Assembly: GCF_004027225.2 (NCBI RefSeq)
Contig: NC_044288.2
Location: 2,262,719-2,326,718, forward strand
Direction of reading: 5' to 3'
Length of the DNA stretch: 64,000 bases
Source: Strigops habroptila
Taxonomy: Eukaryota; Chordata; Aves; Psittaciformes; Psittacidae
Made by a program: the position numbers and the translations under genes. The notes beneath the pieces were generated by a model. The model saw nothing but the letters and a program-made list of their open reading frames with translations. It had not been told where the DNA came from and made no database searches. This document shows, piece by piece, positions 58,731 to 64,000 of the stretch. Within the stretch, counting starts at the first letter, position 1. Each line of letters starts with the position of its first letter.

Positions 58731-58913
58731 ATGAGGCGCTGGCACAGGGTGCCCAGAGAAGCTGTGGCTGCCCCATCCCTGGCAGTGTTCAAGGCTGGGT
58801 TGGACACAGGGGCTTGGAGCAACCTGCTCTAGTGGAAGGTGTCCCTGCCCGTGGCAGGGGTTGGAACTGGAGGAGCTTTAAGTTCCCTTCCAGCCCAAAC
58901 CACTCTGTCATGC
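58731..58913 (+). mobile_element. CR1 retroposon fragment in FOXO6 intron 1
   Basis: GATGAGGCGCTGGCACAGGGTGCC to CCAGCCCAAACCACTCTGTCATG. It is sense relative to FOXO6 and about 600 bp from the antisense copy at 57870, so an intronic RNA hairpin could form between them. Confidence 0.93.
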
Positions 58914-59383
58914 AGCCTGGCTTGCTGCTCCTATGTGGCCTGTGGGGCAGAGCTGGGCATGGGTTCCACTCCCCGGGTACCCCAGTGCAGGCAAACCCCT
59001 GCCCGTGCTGCCCGGGGAGCTGCAGGCAGTGATGCACGGCTGCGTTTGCACGTGTTCTCTCACACGCCTGTGCACGTGTGACACACGTGTGCTGGGCTCG
59101 CCACGTGTGCTCCCACGCGTGCCCGCACGTTGCAGCCGGATGCGCATGGGCAGCGAGGGGCAGGACCCTTGGGCATGTTTTGGGCTTGTGCCACTGCACG
59201 GCTCTCCTGGGGCTGCGGGCAGCGTGTCCCCGGGTCCTTGGGGATGGGGGGGGACTTGTTGTGGGGCGGTGGGTGGGGGAAGGCTGAGGTGGGACACAAG
59301 CAGCCTCCTTTGATTGCTGGGAAGGGAAAAATACCCCAAACCCCAAAGAAATAAAGCCCAACCACAAGAAGAGCAGAAAGGCC

Positions 59384-59570
59384 GGGGCTGCTCTTGGGGC
59401 TGTTGTTCAGGCTCTTGACGCTGTTATGGGGCTGTTGTCAGGGCTGTTTGGACTCTTTGGGCTGTTATTAGGGCTGTTGCTGGGGCTGTTGCTGGGGCTG
59501 TTATGGGGCTGTTGGGGCTGTTCTTGGGGTTGTTATGGGGCTGTTGTTGGGGCTGTTGGCGCGGGGCTGT
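59384..59570. repeat. GGGGCTGTT-type minisatellite in intron 1
   Basis: Some 18 copies of GGGCTGTT with 1-4 extra bases between them (units 9-12 bp: GCTGTTGCTGGG, GCTGTTATGGG). The + strand is G/T-rich and the register drifts. Confidence 0.9.
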
Positions 59571-61288
59571 GCCGCGCTGCCCGCAGCAGCCTGCGGGGCT
59601 GTCATTGCAGACAGGCTCATTTACAGACCAGACACTTGTTTTTATCCATGTGAAGGTGATGCTCTGAGCTCCGGCTGGGTCAGAAGTTCAGCATCCCCAT
59701 TCCCCTCCCCGAACCTCCGCATGTGAGTACCCCCGGCTGGGCTCCGGGTGCTCCCCCAAAGGCACATCCCTTGCCCATGGGCTGTGCTGCTGCCAACACC
59801 CTGCCCGGAGCAGCCTTTGTGTCTCCTGGGGAGCCTGGCTCCAATCCTGTGCGATTGGGAGGAGGCTGCAGCCAGGGCCAGTGGATGGGTGTTATGGGCT
59901 GTGCCTGCTCCATGCCCACCTCAGTGCCAAATCCTGCTTGGAATCCAGTGGGAAAGCCTTGCAATGCTGTGAGCGGTGGCACTGCTCCGTCACCAAGGGC
60001 ACCAGTTGCATCCCCATGGCCTGGTGACTGTGCCACCCTGGGGACCGATGGCATCTCCTCCATCAGCCGCACTGGCAGGGATGTGGGGATGGTGGGATGC
60101 AGGTTCCCTGCTCCTTGGGCTTGCTGGGCATCCCTGCAGTGCAGGGCTGAGCCTCTGGCTGGACCAGCCACTGAGCCCAGTGCCCCACATTGGTCCTGCT
60201 GCCACCTCAGCCCTGGCTGTTGGCAATGGGAGAGCCCAAAAGCCAGTTGCAGGGATCTATCACCTCTATTACTATTAGTTTCCCTGAAAACATATTGCAA
60301 AGTGCCAGGAGGGATTGGGTGCTCCTCGAGGAGCAGCTTTGCTACCCGCAGATGGGATGTCACTGTGTGGGACCCAAGCTGGGTAGCACGGGGCTGAGCC
60401 TGGAGCCTGCTCCCCAACCCTCATCCCGAACCTTCCAAAGCCAAAGTGGAGCAGAGACGCTCCACATGGCAGGCTGGGATCTGTAATAGCCGTGATTAAT
60501 CCTTTGCCCCCCCCCATCAGCATCCTCCAGGAGCTCGAGCCACAGGAATGAAGCCCCAGGGTGCTCCTGGAGCAGTGTGTCCATCCCCTGTCCCCAGACG
60601 CCCTCTCGCCCGGGTTGGTGGCGTCAGCAGCATGCCAGACGCCGGGATCTCCCTGTGTGCCTCGGATGTCTTTTGTCCTCTGCTGTCGCGTGGCCGGTCC
60701 CTCCGCTGCTCCTCCTTCCCCGCCGTGGTTCAGCATTCCCTTCCCTTTGGATGGAGCTGCTTTTGGCAGGAGCGCTGAGGTTTGGAGTCTGGGGGGACCC
60801 AAGAGTGGCATTTCTCCACTCACCCGGGCTCATTGCTGGTCCCTGTATCCCGCATCGTCTGCCCGAGCCCATAAATCAGAGGGAACAACCTCAGCAAAGC
60901 ATCGTGGGGCCATTCACTGTGATGAGTTCAACCAGGATGGCACAGGGGGGCCTCTCTGAGGTTATTCCTGGTCTGTGACCCTGGCTTGTGGGATGTGGGG
61001 GGCTGCCCACCATCCCCTCGGCTCATGGGGAGGGAACCGGGGCCTGGTGGGTACCATCAGCTCCATACTGGTGTGTGGATGCTGGTGGGAGCGGGCACTG
61101 CATCAGTGTGTGCTGCAGTTCCGAGCATCCCTGGAGCCTGCCCAGGATCTCGGGTGTGTTTAGTAGCATGGGATTGGGAGCGCCAAGGGGAATGTCTAAG
61201 GATGGCAGAGATTCAGAGGCCATGCCTGGGACCTCCTTTAGCAGTGGGTCCTCTGGCTCCTTTCCCTGGTGAGTGCAGGGCACTGAGA

Positions 61289-61665
61289 ACCATCCCATCC
61301 CTCACTGGGAGCTGGGTTTAAGGAGGATGATGGCACTGGGATCCATCCCATCCCACTGCCAGGATCTGGGTTTAAGGAGGATGATGGCCCTGGGATCCAT
61401 CCCATCTCATCCCGCACTGGGAGCTGGATTTAAGGAAGATGATGGCCCTGGGGTCCATCCCATCCCATCCCATCCTGCACTGGGAGCTGGGTTTAAGGAG
61501 GATAATGGCACTGGGATCTATCCCATCCCACTGCCGGGAGCGGGGTTTAAGGAGGATGATGGCACTGGGATCCATCCCATCCCGCACTGAGAGCTGGGTT
61601 TGAGGAGGATGATGGCCCTGGGATCCATCCCATCCCGCACTGGGAGCTGGCTTTAAGGAGGATGA
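61289..61665. repeat. Tandem repeat, seven ~47-61 bp units, in intron 1
   Basis: Each unit reads TGGGAGCTGGGTTTAAGGAGGATGATGGC-CTGGGATCCATCCCATCCC. Length varies mainly through the number of CATCC pentamers (2-4). A TTTAAGGAGGATGAT core recurs at about 61317, 61370, 61430, 61491, 61546, 61599 (changed to TTTGAGG) and 61652. Confidence 0.92.
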
Positions 61666-62337
61666 TGCAGGGCCAGTCCCTGGCTCCTCAGCACCACGCT
61701 GATGGGTTCAGGCATCATCCTGCCCTCAGCTCCTGCCCCGGGTGGAGTGGAGGGTGCGTGGGAAGATGCAGGGATGGGATTAACAAGCTTCTGGAGCGAC
61801 AGCGTCATAAATTTGGGCTTTTTTTTCTTCTTGAGGCTGTCAGACCCGAGCCTGTCCCAGGGATGTAAGACAGCGTTTTATTGCTGCCTGCTTGATGGTT
61901 GTTCCCTTCTCCTCAGTGGCTGTGATTTATCTCTGCACTTTGCGCTGATTGGATTAGAAGTTTAAATGCTAAGGGTGCATAACAATATATTTTTCTTATT
62001 AATATTAAAAAATCATTATTGGATTTTTTATAGTTCTGTTTTGAATTGAATCCCCTTGCTTGATTTATTCTCTCTCCCAGAGTAGAATTTAATGCTAATA
62101 GGAACAATCATTGCTTTGTTTTGAATCTTTGACTGTTTGGAAAACTTTCTCTGCAAAGGGAAATTACAGCATTATTAAGAGTCCATTAAAAGAGGGTTTG
62201 CCCATTCCTGGCTATTACCTGCGAGCTGGAGAGGAAACAAGAAAGCAAAGACAAAGAGTCTCTTTTGCAGGGCCTTGTGCTCACACCCTTCCCCAGGTGG
62301 AACACAGTTATCGTGCCAATTATTATCATCAGCTCTG

Positions 62338-62412
62338 GTCATAGAATCCCAGCCTGGTTTGGGTTGGAAGAGACCTTAAAGCTCCTCCAGTTCCAACCCA
62401 TGGGCAGGGGCA
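62338..62412 (-). mobile_element. CR1 retroposon fragment (last ~75 bp) in FOXO6 intron 1
   Basis: GTCATAGAATCCCAGCCTGGTTTGGGTTGGAAGAGACC, then CTCCAGTTCCAACCCATGGGCAGGGGCACC. It is broken after the first 75 bp. Confidence 0.9.
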
Positions 62413-62559
62413 CCATGCCATGTTTTGGGGTGCTTCAGATGCTGGGCTGAGGGGAGGTGACCCCACCATGCCATGGGGTCCCTCGCCCTGGGGATGGGGC
62501 GAGGAGGTGCCACCTCAGACCCCTTTGGAGCTGTGGATGGGCCCCTCCTTGTGTGCCAT

Positions 62560-62602
62560 ATCGTGCCATGCTGTGCCGTGCCGTGCCATGCCATGCCAAT
62601 GC
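62560..62602. repeat. TGCCR pentamer microsatellite
   Basis: CGTGCCATGCTGTGCCGTGCCGTGCCATGCCATGCC: (GTGCC/ATGCC) units, seven or eight copies. Confidence 0.75.
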
Positions 62603-63665
62603 CTGCTCAGAAATGATCCGTCCACCTCCCCACCACTGCCTGGACAGCACCATAGAGCCATATGTGTGTCCCCCACCCCACCAGGCACGTTTGGTACCCA
62701 CAGAGCATCCCTCCTTCCCAGCAGCGTGTCCTTCTGTGTCTTCCCGTGTGCTGGGACCATGTGGCCGAGATTTCCCGCACCCCATTCCTGGCCCGGCAGT
62801 GCTGGGATCCTGGCGGGAGGATCCGCTCACGCTCTGTGTGTATTTTTTGGCTGACCCCCTCTTGTTTCCCTCTGTCCCGGAGCCTGAGCGCCAGCCAAGG
62901 AGCGGCTGCCCCAGCGCTGGGCTTTGTGGCAGCAGCAGCTCTGTGCTGGGCTCACGTTGGTGCCTGTGGGCTTGGAGGTGGGGACATGGCAGGGGGGACA
63001 TTGGGGGGTACCCCCAGGATGTGCAGCGGGGTCCTGGCAGGTTCCTCTGTGCCATCGCCCGGAGGCAGGGATGCATCTCTGTGTGTGTGGGGCTCAAGGG
63101 GGTGACCCCACAGCTGGGGTTTATGGGGTGAGATGGGGAGATGTGGGGTGCAGTGCTGGGAGATTTGGGGTATGGGACTATGCAGTGTGGGGTGCTGGGC
63201 TGGGAAGTGTGGGGTGCTGCAGCCACCACAGGGCAGCAAGAGGAGACATGGGGCAGGCAGTGCTTGTGGTGGGGCCAAGCCTGGCACCCCAGAGCTCCCA
63301 CTTTAACCAGCTCTGGGGGTCCAGTGCAGGGCCTGGCAGCCCCCCAGCCAAACTGGCTCAGGATGCTCAGGGTCACCTCCAGCCTCTCTGGGGCACCCCC
63401 ATGGTGGCACAGCCCCAGTGAGATGGGGCTGGTGATGGCCTTGGTCCCCCTCTCTGCTCCTGGCACGAATCCTGCTCCTCCCTGCAGGGAGTGAGCAGAA
63501 CCAGGGGCTCCTATACTTATCATCACACTGAATAATTCATTGCAGCACGACTCCAGCAGATCCTCTCCCTGCCCCAGCTCCCAGCACGCCCAGAGAGTAC
63601 CGGCTGGCTTGGGGGGGCCATAAGTGGGGCCAGGCTGGCTGGGGCGCAGGGTGGGATGTGGGGGT

Positions 63666-63771
63666 GGAGGGATGCAGGGATGGAGGGATGGAGGGATGGA
63701 GGGATGGAGGGATGCAGGGATGCAGGGATGGAGGGATGCAGGGATGCAGGGATGCAGGGATGGAGGGATGG
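63666..63771. repeat. 8-bp tandem repeat (GGAGGGAT / GCAGGGAT), 13 copies
   Basis: Two unit types that differ at one base (GG versus GC) are interspersed. The purine-rich + strand is opposite CATCCCTC, so minus-strand frames read as Pro/His/Ser repeats with no coding support. Confidence 0.92.
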
Positions 63772-64000
63772 GGGGTGTCTGTCACCTGCGACCTGCAGCT
63801 TGGGGGTGGCGATGGGGGTGCATGTTGGTGTGTGTGACCCTGGGAGCAGCAGCATCCCCCCCATGCTGCGTGCCTCGGTTTCCCCTTGTCGTGGTTCCAA
63901 GGATGAGCAGGACTGTCAATGAGTCGTTTTGACACCCCATCTTTTTTTTGGGGGGGGGACACACGACGTGTCTCTGCACAAGCACCCAGCACCCCAATCC

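Larger units (their letters stand above)
53429..64000 (+). other. FOXO6: FOXO6 intron 1 (5' part)
   Basis: Begins GTACCT right after Lys147. No sequence encoding the rest of the forkhead domain (NSIRHNLSLH, then SSWWM) was found up to the window end, so the intron exceeds 10.5 kb. A long first intron splitting the forkhead domain is the rule for vertebrate FOXO genes. Contents: GC-rich sequence with short-lived ORFs only, CR1 fragments near 57.87, 58.73 and 62.34 kb, tandem repeats near 59.38, 61.29 and 63.67 kb, and AT-rich islands at 55.79-56.05, 57.16-57.45 and 61.79-62.35 kb. Confidence 0.85.

Noticed and set aside
53429..64000. FOXO6 exon 2 within the window
   Set aside because: No frame contains the NSIRHNLSLH recognition helix or the SSWWM wing.
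1..64000. tRNA, rRNA, CRISPR or endogenous retrovirus
   Set aside because: No tRNA A/B box pair with a foldable body, no rRNA-like sequence, no regular spacer-repeat array and no recognisable retroviral gene or paired LTR was seen by eye.

Overview
This window looks like nuclear DNA of a bird. At least 20 pieces of CR1 retroposon are scattered through it, most ending in the avian CR1 3' signature (TTCCAACCCAAACC followed by ATTCTATGATTCT-type octamers). Introns and spacers are long, there are several minisatellites, and a very GC-rich CpG island surrounds the only recognisable gene. Nothing is bacterial: I see no operons, rRNA or CRISPR.

The one protein-coding gene I can support is a FOXO-class forkhead transcription factor, best matched to FOXO6. 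Its first coding exon runs from 52988 to 53428 on the + strand: 147 codons, a consensus GT donor, phase 0. The exon holds the N-terminal AKT/SGK site and 14-3-3 motif (RPRSCTW) and the first part of the forkhead domain, stopping at SSAGWK. The recognition helix and the rest of the protein must be in exon 2, which is not in the window, so intron 1 is longer than 10.5 kb. Upstream lies a CpG-island promoter and 5' leader (about 51.49-52.99 kb) with two palindromic CREs, two CCAAT boxes, a TATA-like element, G-runs, a CGG repeat, several short upstream ORFs, and an A-rich/T-rich pair of tracts that could form a hairpin.

Layout: 1-51.4 kb is upstream flank with no supportable protein gene. It carries CR1 fragments on both strands, a 19-20 bp minisatellite (11.2-11.66 kb), a degenerate interstitial telomeric tract (43.28-43.36 kb), a 54-bp tandem repeat (48.74-48.96 kb) and several AT-rich, repeat-free islands that resemble conserved non-coding elements (notably 7.7-8.2, 15.5-15.7, 17.5-18.4, 20.3-21.2, 26.4-26.6, 32.3-32.6, 35.0-35.5, 43.75-44.0 and 49.2-49.65 kb). 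From 53429 to the end is FOXO6 intron 1: GC-rich, with three more CR1 fragments, three tandem repeats and three AT-rich islands.

The flank is probably the gene-poor interval upstream of FOXO6. In mammals the neighbours are SCMH1 on one side and EDN2/HIVEP3 on the other, but no exon of those genes was recognised here. Functional claims about non-coding islands are inference from base composition and motifs only; no alignment was available.
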